64,000 nucleotides of DNA from Flavobacterium ranwuense (GTDB lineage Bacteria; Bacteroidota; Bacteroidia; Flavobacteriales; Flavobacteriaceae): positions 124,001 through 188,000 of the forward strand of contig NZ_SMLH01000004.1 of assembly GCF_004349315.1 (NCBI RefSeq), read 5' to 3'. This document shows, piece after piece, positions 1 to 9,178 of the stretch. Within the stretch, counting starts at the first letter, position 1. Each line of letters starts with the position of its first letter. Position numbers and translations under genes: made by a program. Under the pieces are notes generated by a model that worked only from the letters and a program-made list of their open reading frames with translations, did not search any database and had not been told where the DNA came from.

Positions 1-160
1 AAGTGTAAAATAATAGAATCCCGATTGGGATAAGCCACACACCACCTTTTAAAAGAAATCCTAAAGTGGATATTTCGGCATTTGGAGCAATTTTTTCAAT
101 AACTACGTTTGAAGCAGCGTTGGTAATGGTGTCGGCCTGTAATTGTATAAAACTAAACAT
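1..160 (-). CDS. ExbB/TolQ/MotA-family proton channel subunit, N-terminal part only
   Basis: The minus strand reads from an ATG at 158-160 off the window edge and gives 53 residues beginning MFSFIQLQADTITNAASNVV. A hydrophobic stretch follows (GGVWLIPIGILLFYT). This short leader and then a first membrane helix is the usual start of flavobacterial ExbB/TolQ/MotA-type proton channel proteins, which energise TonB-dependent transport from the inner membrane. It is divergent from folC, an arrangement seen in Flavobacteriaceae. The family call rests on recalled resemblance of the N-terminus only, because the diagnostic second and third helices lie outside the window. Confidence 0.6.
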   Translation of the reverse strand, partial: MFSFIQLQADTITNAASNVVIEKIAPNAEISTLGFLLKGGVWLIPIGILLFYT

Positions 161-289
161 ATAATATTATTGTATTTTAATCATTAATTCTAAAAATTAT
201 TTCAATTTTGCACTAAAGATACTTTTCGATGTACTATTAAACTAAAAAAATAGAAAAATATTTTAAACAACTACTATTTTATTACAAAA

Positions 290-1510
290 ATGAACTATCA
301 GGAAACCATAAATTGGATGTTTAATCAACTCCCGATGTACCAACTTCAGGGCGCTTCGGCCTATAAAAAAGATTTAACCAACACGCATTTACTCATAGCT
401 CATCTTGATAATCCACAAGAAAAAATAAAGTGTATTCATGTTGCAGGAACTAACGGAAAAGGTTCCACTTCTCACATGCTGGCATCCATACTTCAAGAAG
501 CGGGTTATAAAGTTGGATTGTATACATCACCCCATTTAAAGGATTTCCGAGAACGTATAAAAATTAACGAACAGAATATTTCTAAAGAATTTGTCACTGA
601 TTTCATCAATGAACACAAAAGTTTTTTCGAATCAAACGACATGAGTTTTTTCGAAATGACTGTTGGACTGGCTTTCGATTATTTTGCCAAAGAAAAAGTA
701 GACATCGCTGTTATTGAAGTGGGAATGGGCGGAAGATTGGATGCCACCAATATCATCACTCCATTAGTTTCAGTTATTACCAATATAGGATTGGATCACA
801 CACAATTTTTGGGCAACACACTTGAAGCTGTTGCTTTTGAAAAAGCAGGAATCATAAAGCCAAATATTCCCGTAATTATTGGAGAATATACTCCTGAAAC
901 CAAACCCGTTTTTTTGGCCAAAGCCAAAGAATGTAATTCGGAAATCTATTTTGCTCCTGATTTGATTTCAGAAACCTATCCTTCTGATTTAATTGGCGAT
1001 TATCAAATGCACAATAAAAAGACGGTCTTACAAACCGTTTCTGTTTTAAATAGTCAGAACGAATTTAAAATTACTCCCGAAAATACAAAATCCGGCTTAC
1101 TAAATGTGGCAAAAAACACCGGACTTCAAGGAAGATGGCAACAATTAGGAGAATTTCCAAAAGTCATTTGCGATACTGCGCACAATAAAAACGGACTGGA
1201 AATTGTTTTGAATCAAATACAAAAAGAATATTTTGATACTTTACATATTGTTTTGGGAGTAGTAAATGACAAAGATTTAGATGAAATTCTACCTTTATTC
1301 CCTAAAAAAGCTAATTATTATTTCTGTAAACCTAACATTCCTCGCGGGCTTGATGTTCTAATTCTAAAACAAAAAGCAGCAACTTTCGAACTAAAAGGCG
1401 AAGTATACAATTCTGTTTCAGAAGCTTATCGAAAAGCAATTGAAAACGCTGCAAAATCTGATTTTATATACATTGGCGGAAGCACATTTGTAGTAGCAGA
1501 AATTTTATAA
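290..1510 (+). CDS. folC: Bifunctional folylpolyglutamate synthase / dihydrofolate synthase
   Basis: This cytosolic Mur-ligase-family enzyme adds glutamate to dihydropteroate or to folates, using ATP. The P-loop HVAGTNGKGST sits at residues 50-60. The family signature around the Mg site (IEVGMGGRLDATN) is near residue 145, and DHTQFLGNT near residue 170. The C-terminal Mur-ligase domain carries the DTAHNKNG motif. The 406-residue length is normal for the family. The ATG at 290 is the first in frame and lies in an AT-rich leader without a clear Shine-Dalgarno site, as is usual in Bacteroidota. It is divergent from the exbB-like gene and followed by tRNA-Val. Confidence 0.95.
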   Translation: MNYQETINWMFNQLPMYQLQGASAYKKDLTNTHLLIAHLDNPQEKIKCIHVAGTNGKGSTSHMLASILQEAGYKVGLYTSPHLKDFRERIKINEQNISKEFVTDFINEHKSFFESNDMSFFEMTVGLAFDYFAKEKVDIAVIEVGMGGRLDATNIITPLVSVITNIGLDHTQFLGNTLEAVAFEKAGIIKPNIPVIIGEYTPETKPVFLAKAKECNSEIYFAPDLISETYPSDLIGDYQMHNKKTVLQTVSVLNSQNEFKITPENTKSGLLNVAKNTGLQGRWQQLGEFPKVICDTAHNKNGLEIVLNQIQKEYFDTLHIVLGVVNDKDLDEILPLFPKKANYYFCKPNIPRGLDVLILKQKAATFELKGEVYNSVSEAYRKAIENAAKSDFIYIGGSTFVVAEIL

Positions 1511-1526
1511 TTTTTTTGGTTTTTAC

Positions 1527-1556
1527 TTGCAAATCTAGAAAAGTGGCGTATATTTG
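1527..1556 (+). promoter_or_regulatory. Bacteroidota-type promoter of tRNA-Val
   Basis: A TTG at 1527-1529 is followed after 19 bases by TATATTTG at 1549-1556. This matches the Bacteroidota -33/-7 consensus (TTG and TAnnTTTG). It lies about 40 bases before the tRNA, which fits a short tRNA leader. Confidence 0.7.
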
Positions 1557-1596
1557 CACACGCAATAACGGAAACGAAAGTAACTAAATTGCATTA

Positions 1597-1671
1597 GGGC
1601 GATTAGCTCAGCTGGTTCAGAGCACCTCGTTTACACCGAGGGGGTCGGGGGTTCGAACCCCTCATCGCCCA
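1597..1671 (+). tRNA. tRNA-Val (anticodon TAC)
   Basis: A full cloverleaf can be drawn by hand. The acceptor stem is GGGCGAT with ATCGCCC and discriminator A. The D-stem is GCTC/GAGC. The anticodon stem CCTCG/CGAGG carries loop TTTACAC, giving anticodon TAC. The T-arm is GGGGG-TTCGAAC-CCCTC. The 3' CCA is not encoded. A tyrosine recombinase gene begins 273 bases downstream, so this tRNA may be an integration target, but no second copy of its 3' end was noticed in the window. Confidence 0.95.
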
Positions 1672-1695
1672 CAAGTTTAATAACAAATGGTTTCA

Positions 1696-1732
1696 AAACC
1701 CTATAGATCTTATGATTTATAGGGTTTTTTAT
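1696..1732 (+). terminator. Rho-independent terminator after tRNA-Val
   Basis: AAACCCTATA (1696-1705) pairs perfectly with TATAGGGTTT (1718-1727), and the stem runs into a T-rich tail. It begins 25 bases after the tRNA. Confidence 0.8.
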
Positions 1733-1784
1733 TTTGGGCATACTTCAAATTATTCATTCAATCTTAATGCTAAAGGAGCAAAAT

Positions 1785-1818
1785 CGAGACCCTTCAAATT
1801 TCAAAATTTAGGGTCTCG
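1785..1818. repeat. Inverted repeat upstream of the integrase gene
   Basis: CGAGACCCT (1785-1793) and AGGGTCTCG (1810-1818) form a perfect 9-bp inverted repeat. The AT-rich centre can extend the pairing after a mismatch. No T-run follows, so it is less likely to be a terminator than a protein-binding or recombination site. It lies between tRNA-Val and the integrase gene. Confidence 0.5.
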
Positions 1819-1943
1819 CTAAATCTTCTTAAGTCCAGCAAACAGTCGTACTAACAACCAGTTTACTACTTGTTCAGAATATGTACATCTTGCTTGCTAT
1901 CAATTAGAAAATTAAATTGAATACTAATTAAAAGGTCACCACT

Positions 1944-3206
1944 ATGAAAGCAAAAATCACCTTGCACATTTATGCAAAAACTACAAAAGCTAATGCAGCT
2001 GGACAATTACCCATTTATATTCGGTTAACAGTTGACGGACAACGTTTCGAATTCAGTTCCAAGAAATTCATTGAAAAAACCAAATGGTCGCCAGAACTAT
2101 CCAAAATGAAAGGTGGTTCGGAAGAAGCTAGAACAATAAATAACTATCTTGATTTAATGAAATCTAAAGTTTTTGATATTCAAATGGAGCTACTTCATAA
2201 AAACGAAGAATTATCCCTGGAGAATTTCAAATCTAGAATATTAGGAACCCATCAACGAGAACGAATGTTAATTCCAATTTATCAAAATCACAATGATAAA
2301 ATTGAAGAACTTATCGGAAATGGTTATGCTTATGGAACATTAGAACGTTTCAAAATATCTTTGAAACACCTGCAAGAATTCATTTTGCGGAAGTATAATA
2401 TTGCAGACATAAGCATTAATAAAATTGATTATGCCTTTGTAACTGAATTTGAATTCTATTTGCGAAGCGTTAAAAAATGCAATAACAATACTGCTGTAAA
2501 ATATGTTAGGAATTTTAGAAAAATAATTAAAATCTGTTTAGATAATGATTGGTTAGATAAAAATCCTTGTAGCCGATACGAAGGAAAAATGAAAGAAGTC
2601 GAACGAGATTTTCTTACTGAAGTAGAACTAAACAGGATTTACAACAAACGGTTTTCATCAGAACGATTAACTTTAGTGAAAGACATTTTTATATTTTCCT
2701 GCTATACTGGATTGGCTTATGTTGATGTAAAAGGATTAAAGAAAGACCACATAGCAATAGGCATCGATGGCGAAAAATGGATTTTCAAAAATCGCCAGAA
2801 AACAGATACCAAGTCAAAAATTCCAGTGCTGCCAATTGCCCAAGAAATCATTCAAAAATATGCCAATCATCCAAAGTGTTTAAATGAAGATAGTGTCTTA
2901 CCCATTTTAACTAACCAAAAAATGAATGGTTATCTCAAAGAAGTTGGAGATCTATGTGATATTTCAAAAGAAATCACTTTTCACATGGCTCGACACACAT
3001 TCGCAACATCAGTAACACTTACAAATGGCGTTCCCATTGAAACCGTAAGCAAAATGCTTGGGCATAAAAATATTCAGACTACTCAGCATTATGCTAAAAT
3101 ATTGGATAAAAAAGTGAGCGAGGATATGATGAATTTGAGAAATAAATTCAATTTAATAAAAGACTCATGTAATAATTCTTTAGAAGTAAAGTCTGTTTTT
3201 TCCTGA
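1944..3206 (+). CDS. Tyrosine-type site-specific recombinase (integrase), IntDOT-like class
   Basis: The 420-residue protein has the usual Bacteroidota mobile-element layout: an arm-binding N-terminal domain (about 1-100), a SAM-like core-binding domain (about 105-205) and a catalytic domain (about 215-400). The catalytic C-terminal motifs are clear: HMARH near residue 346, LGHKNIQTTQHY with the nucleophilic Tyr near 382, and a KTDTKSKI lysine turn. The first catalytic Arg of classic integrases, normally in a TGLR motif, is replaced (TGLAYVDV). Loss of that Arg is also known for IntDOT of CTnDOT. No excisionase or transfer genes adjoin it, so it may be the remnant or edge of an element next to tRNA-Val. 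Confidence 0.92.
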   Translation: MKAKITLHIYAKTTKANAAGQLPIYIRLTVDGQRFEFSSKKFIEKTKWSPELSKMKGGSEEARTINNYLDLMKSKVFDIQMELLHKNEELSLENFKSRILGTHQRERMLIPIYQNHNDKIEELIGNGYAYGTLERFKISLKHLQEFILRKYNIADISINKIDYAFVTEFEFYLRSVKKCNNNTAVKYVRNFRKIIKICLDNDWLDKNPCSRYEGKMKEVERDFLTEVELNRIYNKRFSSERLTLVKDIFIFSCYTGLAYVDVKGLKKDHIAIGIDGEKWIFKNRQKTDTKSKIPVLPIAQEIIQKYANHPKCLNEDSVLPILTNQKMNGYLKEVGDLCDISKEITFHMARHTFATSVTLTNGVPIETVSKMLGHKNIQTTQHYAKILDKKVSEDMMNLRNKFNLIKDSCNNSLEVKSVFS

Positions 3207-3240
3207 TATAAGAAGACCATTATATCAACTTATATCAGGA
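3201..3240. repeat. Perfect 12-bp inverted repeat overlapping the integrase stop codon
   Basis: TCCTGATATAAG (3201-3212) and CTTATATCAGGA (3229-3240) are exact reverse complements separated by 16 bases. The integrase TGA (3204-3206) lies inside the left arm. No T-run follows. The arms resemble the operator units described near 37.5 and 47.5 kb, but here the two are inverted rather than direct. It could be a recombination core, an operator or a transcript-stabilising hairpin. Confidence 0.6.
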
Positions 3241-3365
3241 TAATGCATTATAAAGAATTAATAAAACTCAACAAATTTAAGATAGTCTTTTTTAAAATCC
3301 GTAAATTACTGGAAGTTGCCCATGAGTATTTTTACCGTTCTTTTTCATCTCTCCATTTCTTGGAC

Positions 3366-4199
3366 TTATATTTTATTAAAAACGAGTAACGGTACTTTGG
3401 CTTTAAAGGAATAATTGGCTGAGTTACTGGAGAAAAATATTTTGTCGAAAAAACTTCTATTTTGTTGCGTGAACATAATCATCATGGAAGGTTTTGACTG
3501 CTTAATTACCGCCTCTATGTTTGAAATTAAGCTCTTGGCCAGATTGATATTTTCGATATGCAGTTTAATATTATACTTTGAATTTTTTTTCACCAATTCA
3601 TCTATGGTGTTTTTATTTGTTGATATTTCGGTGGGGTAATTGAAATGGAGTATTTCAACTTTTGCCTTTAATGGCTTTGTGAATTCAATTACTTTTTTCA
3701 GTTCATTTTCAAGATTTACAAGGTCGGAGGCGTAAATGACGCTCTTTATTTCACTTCTGTGATAATTGTGGGGTATCGCTATAACCGGAACTGTGGAATG
3801 GGCGATTAGACTGGAAGTGTTTGTTCCGAATATTTTTTTCAGTTTTCCTGAGCCTCTGGTGCTGATACAGATAAAATTGAATTCATTTTCCTGGGCATAT
3901 TCCCTGATATTGCTGTCTGCAAAAACAGCACTATTTATCACACACTTATTATTTATAGAAATAACATCCATGTCCTTATAAACCGATGCAACAAATTGGT
4001 TCAGTTTTTTTTGAATTTTATTCGCTTCTTTTTTTTCATAATCAGCAAAGGCGGCATCGCTCTTTGATGTAAGGTTTGCAATGTAATAGGAATGAAAAAA
4101 AGTCAACTCAAATTTATGTTGTGATGCCAATTGAATGGCAAAACGCAAAGCTCCTTTTGAGTTTGAAGAGAAATCGGTGGTAACAAGAATTTTATCCAT
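3366..4199 (-). CDS. Universal stress protein, two UspA domains in tandem
   Basis: The 277-residue cytosolic protein starts with the typical MDKILVTTDFSSNSKGALRFA strand-helix. It carries two Usp folds, at about 1-145 and 150-277. The first has a nucleotide-binding-like loop (STRGSGKLKKIFGTNTSS, about 113-130). The second is more divergent, with no clear G-x2-G motif, so ATP binding there is doubtful. Tandem UspA proteins are common in Flavobacteriaceae and respond to general stress. The gene opens a run of minus-strand stress and ion genes and has its own AT-rich leader before the TerC gene's 3' end. Confidence 0.88.
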   Translation of the reverse strand: MDKILVTTDFSSNSKGALRFAIQLASQHKFELTFFHSYYIANLTSKSDAAFADYEKKEANKIQKKLNQFVASVYKDMDVISINNKCVINSAVFADSNIREYAQENEFNFICISTRGSGKLKKIFGTNTSSLIAHSTVPVIAIPHNYHRSEIKSVIYASDLVNLENELKKVIEFTKPLKAKVEILHFNYPTEISTNKNTIDELVKKNSKYNIKLHIENINLAKSLISNIEAVIKQSKPSMMIMFTQQNRSFFDKIFFSSNSANYSFKAKVPLLVFNKI

Positions 4200-4326
4200 T
4201 ATCTTTTATGTTGATTGTTATTTTGACAAAAAACTATTCAATTGGCTGATCAAACCTAATGGTATTACTATATAAAGCCTAATCCACTTTCATTAACTTT
4301 AGTAAACTGAGCCACTTCATTTTTTT

Positions 4327-5274
4327 TTAATTATTTTTATCACGAAAAGCGGAGGCATCATTATCTCTCTTGTTAACCATTAACGATACTGCAATGCTTA
4401 CGATTAAAATAACAACAATCACCAACAAAGCAATTTGTATCGGCAATTTGTAGAAATCAACTACCAACATCTTCAGCCCGACAAACATTAATATCAAAGC
4501 TAGCCCCTTCGACAAATAGCGGAATTTATCCATCATCCCCGCCAGTGCAAAATACAGAGAACGCAAGCCAAGTATGGCAAACACATTTGAAGTGTAAACA
4601 ATAAAATGGTCTTGGGTAATTGCCAGTATTGCAGGAATGCTATCTGCTGCAAAAATCAAATCGGTGGTTTCAATCAACACCAAAACTAAAAACAAAGGCG
4701 TTGCAAACCGTTTTCCATTCTGTTTTACAAAAAATTTACCACCATGCAGTTCATTAGTAACAGGCATTACTCTTCTGAATAATTTTATAAGGGGATTTTT
4801 TTCTGGCTCAATTATCATCTCCTTTTGCGTAAGCATCTTATATCCTGTATAAATCAGTATCGCTCCGAAAACATAAATCGTCCAATGGAATTTTTCGAGT
4901 AACGCCACTCCCGCAAAAATAAAAGCAGCCCGCATTATTAAAGCTCCGATAATTCCCCAAAACAAAATTTTATGCTGATGAATCGCTGGAGTTTTGAAAT
5001 AAGAAAAAATTAAAACGAATACAAAAATATTATCTACGCTCAATGCTTTTTCAATTACGTAGCCCGTAAAAAACTCCAATGCTTTTACCTCACCTTGCCA
5101 ATAATAAATAAGCCCATTGAAACACATGGCAAGTGTTATCCAAACCCCCGTCCAAATCATGGCTTCTTTAATGCTTACTTCATGCGCTTTGCGGTTAAAC
5201 ACCCCTAAATCCAATGCCAGCATCAGAAGCACGAATACATTAAAGCCAATCCAGAAACTCAAATCCGTTTGCAT
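4327..5274 (-). CDS. TerC/Alx-family integral membrane protein
   Basis: The 315-residue protein has about eight or nine predicted membrane helices. Family motifs include an N-terminal LALDLGVFNRKAHEVS, EKALSVDNIFVFVLIF near residue 95, and ETTDLIFAADSIPAILAI near residue 205. Each contains acidic membrane residues thought to handle a metal cation. TerC/Alx proteins are linked to tellurite resistance, pH response and Mn2+ export. The length is normal. The neighbours (UspA, a P2-type ATPase) suggest ion or stress homeostasis, but the substrate cannot be read from the sequence. Confidence 0.9.
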   Translation of the reverse strand: MQTDLSFWIGFNVFVLLMLALDLGVFNRKAHEVSIKEAMIWTGVWITLAMCFNGLIYYWQGEVKALEFFTGYVIEKALSVDNIFVFVLIFSYFKTPAIHQHKILFWGIIGALIMRAAFIFAGVALLEKFHWTIYVFGAILIYTGYKMLTQKEMIIEPEKNPLIKLFRRVMPVTNELHGGKFFVKQNGKRFATPLFLVLVLIETTDLIFAADSIPAILAITQDHFIVYTSNVFAILGLRSLYFALAGMMDKFRYLSKGLALILMFVGLKMLVVDFYKLPIQIALLVIVVILIVSIAVSLMVNKRDNDASAFRDKNN

Positions 5275-5501
5275 ACTTGTACTTGTTTAATTTTTCGACT
5301 CTTCTTGTTTTACCAAATTCATTTGGTCAATTTTTACGGTTTACCAAAATGATTGTCTGTTGAATGTTGCTAAAATATTTACCTATAACTACGTCAGACG
5401 GTTTGCTGCTACAAGCTGTTCGGGATTTACTTGTATAAACTGTCTTGAACGAAAATACTTCTTAAAGATAATGAACTTTTTGGCAAATGCCTAACAAAAT
5501 T

Positions 5502-5744
5502 TTATACCATGAAAAAACTTGAAGCTTGTATGAATCCTTTATAGTTTGTGATGCCTATACTATTGATTATAGTTATATTTCCTATTCTTTTGTTTATATT
5601 CGGTTCGAATTTTTTTTCTATAATACTCTGTAAGTTTGACACAAATGTTGCGGCATAAAAACCTTGTTCAATACTCCAAACTGTATGACCTCTAAATTGT
5701 TCAAATTGTTGCTGTGTTGTTTCACAGTAATTGCCAAAGTAGTT
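5502..5744 (-). pseudogene. C-terminal remnant of an IS4-type transposase
   Basis: With no usable start codon, the minus strand encodes about 79 residues containing TQQQFEQFRGHTVWSIEQGF and YAATFVSNLQSIIEKKF, ending at a TAA (5502-5504). The order of motifs (subunit entering with Glu, then the orienting Gln/Phe turn, then AT-F-SNLQS) is that of the C-terminal end of IS4-family DDE transposases common in Bacteroidota. An in-frame TGA lies directly upstream at 5745-5747, so only a dead fragment is left. No inverted-repeat ends were recognised. Confidence 0.6.
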
Positions 5745-5752
5745 TCATGAGT

Positions 5753-5947
5753 TCAGTGTTTATGTTTTTTTATTTCATCAGCATAAGGATCATATCCATC
5801 TTGTTTTAGGTTTTCGTTGATTGGTGCACAAAATATTTCATTTACTATGCTACAATCCATTCTTCCTCCTTGTAAAACACTTCTTGACAACAAGTTTTTC
5901 CTCGCAAATAAAACATGTACTTCACAACAAGTATTACATCTTAACAT
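5753..5947 (-). CDS. Small Cys-containing protein of unknown function
   Basis: This 64-residue frame begins at the ATG at 5945-5947 (MLRCNTCC...) and overlaps the last codons of the P-type ATPase gene upstream on the same strand, as translationally coupled genes do. A longer frame could start at 5983 but would overlap the ATPase by 50 bases. The product has a CNTCC cluster and two more Cys, and a charged C-terminus ending in KKHKH. I do not recognise the family. The Cys and His content and coupling to a cation pump would fit a metal-binding accessory protein, but that is conjecture. Confidence 0.4.
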   Translation of the reverse strand: MLRCNTCCEVHVLFARKNLLSRSVLQGGRMDCSIVNEIFCAPINENLKQDGYDPYADEIKKHKH

Positions 5948-8666
5948 TTTTAAAATATTTTCTTTGAATCCATTTTTCAACACTGATAATTATTAAAATT
6001 GAAAAAGCTACCATGGCTGACATCCCCCATGCCTCAGCTTTTAATGGAGATGAATGAAACCAACGATTCATAAATGGAAAATAAACAAAAGCGGCCTGAA
6101 CAAACAGTACTGTTGCAATTCCGATATAAATAAATGGATTGGAGAAAAGCCCGATTTTATTGACTGAAAAATTAAGAGATCGGCAATCAATAAGGTAAAA
6201 CACCTGAAATAAAACCATTGCTGTTACAGCCATTGTTTGAGCTTCCGAAATGGCCAGTGAGTGTTCCATGCCTCTGGACAGTTCAATATTATATTCCCAA
6301 AGAAATAATCCAATTGTTCCACCTGCCATTACCAGAGAAACCAGTATCATCCTGAAAATTATCAAAGAACTTAATAAAGGTTTATTGGGCTTACGTGGAG
6401 GACGATTCATTACATCAGGTTCCATTGCTTCAAGTGCAAGCGGCAATGACAAGGCAACGGCAGTTATAAGATTGATCCATAATACCTGAACAGGCTGTAT
6501 TGGGATGAGTAGAATTCCCCCTTCTGAGGGAAAAAATAACACGGCAATAAAAATAACCAATCCCAATCCTATACTTGTAGGCAGAAGAAATACAATCGAT
6601 TTCAAAAGGTTATCAAATACTCTGCGTCCTTCTTCAACAGCAGCCTTTATACTTTCAAAATTATCATCGGCCAGGATCATGTCTGCCGCCTCTTTGGCAA
6701 CAGCCGTACCACTGATACCCATAGCTACGCCAATATCTGCACGTTTAAGTGCTGGGGCGTCATTTACACCATCTCCTGTCATGGCTACCACTTCCCCGTT
6801 GGCCTGAAGGGCTTTTACTAGATTTAATTTATCTTCGGGGGATACCCGTGCAAAAATATTGGTGTTTTTTACTACCTCTTGAATCTCCTGAGCATTCAAA
6901 TTCTGAAGTTCCTTTCCGGTGATAACCCTGTCTGCATTTATAAATCCAAGTTCCCTGCCTATTGCTGCGGCTGTTGCAGGATGGTCTCCGGTAATCATTT
7001 TCACCGTAATACCTGCATTATGACACGAATCGATCGCTTCTTTTACTTCCATCCTTGGAGGGTCACTTATGGCCTGTATCCCTAAAAAAGTAAAATCGCA
7101 AAGATCCTCTTCCGTAATGAGTGATGAATGTTCGCTATCCAACTTTCTGGAAGCGAAAGCCAATACTCTCATTCCTGTTCCTGCTAATTGTAAAGCCTCC
7201 GTTCGTACCTGTTCTGTGTCAAAGACAATGGATGAATTTTCACTATTTAATAAAAGTGGAATAACTGATTCAGGTGCGCCTTTAAGGTAAAATATTTTTT
7301 CTCCGGAAGGGGATAGATGGAGCGTAGCCATTATTTTTTTTTCGGAATCAAAGGGTAATTCATCCAGCCTCCGCCATTTGCTTCTTAGTTCGTCCTCGTT
7401 TATTCCAAACTTTCCGGCTACTGCTATCAGGGCAACCTCTGTAGGGTCTCCTACTGATTTCCAATAACCCTCTTTTTTATGAAGTGTTGCATCATTGCAC
7501 AGTGCTGCAGCCCTAATAAGTTCACCAATTTCATCCTCCTTTCCCTCTTCATCGGAATCATTTTTTAAAATTTTACCATCAGTATTAATACCTACTCCTG
7601 TAACATTGAATTTTTGCTTTCCATTCCAAAGTACCTGAACGGTCATTTCGTTAAGGGTAAGCGTTCCCGTTTTGTCTGAGCAGATTACAGTGGTGCTGCC
7701 CAAGGTTTCTACAGCGGATAAATGCCTGATAATAGCTTGTCTCTTTGCCATTCGCATAATACCGATAGCTGATGCGATAGTAATTACGGCAGGCAGTCCT
7801 TCTGGGATAGCTGCTACCGCAAGAGTAATGGCAAAAAATATTGCATCTATGAATGTATAATTACGAAATATTCCTATTAGAAAAACTAAAATACCAACAA
7901 GGATGATGGCATACGTAATTCCCCGTGCAATTTTTTCAAGAGATTTTGTCAGTGGAGATTTGACTGATGTGGTAGTTTGAAGAAGCGCGGAAATTTTACC
8001 GATCTCGGTTTTAATGCCTGTCAAAACAACTACGCCTTCTGCTGTGCCGGAAGTAATCAATGTGCCGCTAAAAACCATATTTTTACGATCAGCAACTCCT
8101 GCATCTGCGTCAATAATATCCGTGTTTTTTTCCACCGGCAAGGATTCTCCTGTAAGGATAGATTCATTACACTGCATATTTTTTACGAATGTGAGCCGCA
8201 TATCTGCCGATACCTTATCGCCAGCCTGAAGCAATACATAATCACCGGGAACTAGTTCAGCAGCCTGGATATTCTTTTGCTTTCCATCTCTAATCACTGT
8301 AGCATTTTCCGGAATTAATTGAAGAAGCCCCTGAATGGTTTTTCCAGCCTGGTACTCCTGAAGAAACCCGATAATGGCATTAATAATTATTACACAAAAT
8401 ACCACTATACCATCTGTGATTTTGCCCATAGTTATAGCAAGGATGGTAGCAGTAAGTAGAACATATATAAGCGGGTTAAGAAATTGCCTCAGCAAAATTT
8501 TAAAGGCACTTTCTCTACTTTGCCTGTAAATGATATTAGGCCCTTCCTTTTTCAAGCGCTTCCCAGCTTCTGTTGTACTAAGACCTTCAGAGGAAGTATC
8601 GAGACTCTCTAATACATTACTGTATGAAACTGAATGCCATTCTTTATTTTGGGCTATGCTACTCAT
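5934..8666 (-). CDS. P2-type cation-transporting ATPase (Ca2+-ATPase-like)
   Basis: The 910-residue pump has all P-type hallmarks: an N-terminal cation-ATPase domain, the actuator loop LTGESLPVEK near residue 172, PEGLPAVITIAS in helix M4 (about 288), the phosphorylation site CSDKTGTLTLNEM near 330, KGAPESV in the nucleotide domain and TGDGVNDAPALK near 630. Six or more C-terminal helices follow. The PEGLP motif and the overall length point to the P2 group (Ca2+-ATPase/PMR1-like, also including Na+ or H+ pumps) rather than heavy-metal P1B pumps, and no N-terminal HMA domain is seen. Exact ion specificity is not settled by sequence. It acts in the inner membrane. Confidence 0.92.
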   Translation of the reverse strand: MSSIAQNKEWHSVSYSNVLESLDTSSEGLSTTEAGKRLKKEGPNIIYRQSRESAFKILLRQFLNPLIYVLLTATILAITMGKITDGIVVFCVIIINAIIGFLQEYQAGKTIQGLLQLIPENATVIRDGKQKNIQAAELVPGDYVLLQAGDKVSADMRLTFVKNMQCNESILTGESLPVEKNTDIIDADAGVADRKNMVFSGTLITSGTAEGVVVLTGIKTEIGKISALLQTTTSVKSPLTKSLEKIARGITYAIILVGILVFLIGIFRNYTFIDAIFFAITLAVAAIPEGLPAVITIASAIGIMRMAKRQAIIRHLSAVETLGSTTVICSDKTGTLTLNEMTVQVLWNGKQKFNVTGVGINTDGKILKNDSDEEGKEDEIGELIRAAALCNDATLHKKEGYWKSVGDPTEVALIAVAGKFGINEDELRSKWRRLDELPFDSEKKIMATLHLSPSGEKIFYLKGAPESVIPLLLNSENSSIVFDTEQVRTEALQLAGTGMRVLAFASRKLDSEHSSLITEEDLCDFTFLGIQAISDPPRMEVKEAIDSCHNAGITVKMITGDHPATAAAIGRELGFINADRVITGKELQNLNAQEIQEVVKNTNIFARVSPEDKLNLVKALQANGEVVAMTGDGVNDAPALKRADIGVAMGISGTAVAKEAADMILADDNFESIKAAVEEGRRVFDNLLKSIVFLLPTSIGLGLVIFIAVLFFPSEGGILLIPIQPVQVLWINLITAVALSLPLALEAMEPDVMNRPPRKPNKPLLSSLIIFRMILVSLVMAGGTIGLFLWEYNIELSRGMEHSLAISEAQTMAVTAMVLFQVFYLIDCRSLNFSVNKIGLFSNPFIYIGIATVLFVQAAFVYFPFMNRWFHSSPLKAEAWGMSAMVAFSILIIISVEKWIQRKYFKNVKM

Positions 8667-8743
8667 AAAATCTTCAGTTATCGTTGCTTTAATTATCTAA
8701 AAATAATTAAAATCATTCAGAAATAGGTGCTACTTAAATTTGT

Positions 8744-9178
8744 TTAGGGTTTGTTTTGTGGTGTCTTACAATATTTTAATAAAAAATAAGTAAGACCGAG
8801 TGCAGCAATTAATAAAGCTAAACTTATAATAATATTACTATTTGTTTGCTGTATATCTAGTGTGATTATTTTAGTTGAAATAGCAATAATTGAGATTTCT
8901 ATAATTGGAACAGTAGGAATTGTATCGGATGAAATAATTAATAGCAATGCTTTTATAAGCTCATATCCAATCGCAATAATCAATATCAAATTAAATACTT
9001 CGAATAAAGTGGAAACATCAATCAATAAATAAGGTGGAGCGGTAATTTTTTTAAATTCTAAATAGATAAGATGTAATGTGCCCAATATTAAAATTAAAGT
9101 CATAATTCCAACTAAAACACGAATTATATTTTTATTAATGGCTATAATTATTCTTAAAAATTTATCATCGCTCTTCAT
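8744..9178 (-). CDS. PsiE-like (phosphate-starvation-inducible E family) membrane protein
   Basis: The 144-residue protein has four predicted membrane helices (about 18-38, 50-75, 88-105 and 118-138). It also has the family-like stretch LIDVSTLFEVFNLILIIAIGYELIKA, whose Glu residues fall within the helices. PsiE proteins are small inner-membrane proteins of unknown biochemical role. The gene ends 78 bases before the P-type ATPase start on the same strand and could be cotranscribed with it. Confidence 0.75.
   Translation of the reverse strand: MKSDDKFLRIIIAINKNIIRVLVGIMTLILILGTLHLIYLEFKKITAPPYLLIDVSTLFEVFNLILIIAIGYELIKALLLIISSDTIPTVPIIEISIIAISTKIITLDIQQTNSNIIISLALLIAALGLTYFLLKYCKTPQNKP

Noticed and set aside
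3201..3240. Terminator reading of the hairpin at the integrase end
   Set aside because: The stem is perfect but no T-run follows on either strand, so it is listed as an inverted repeat instead.
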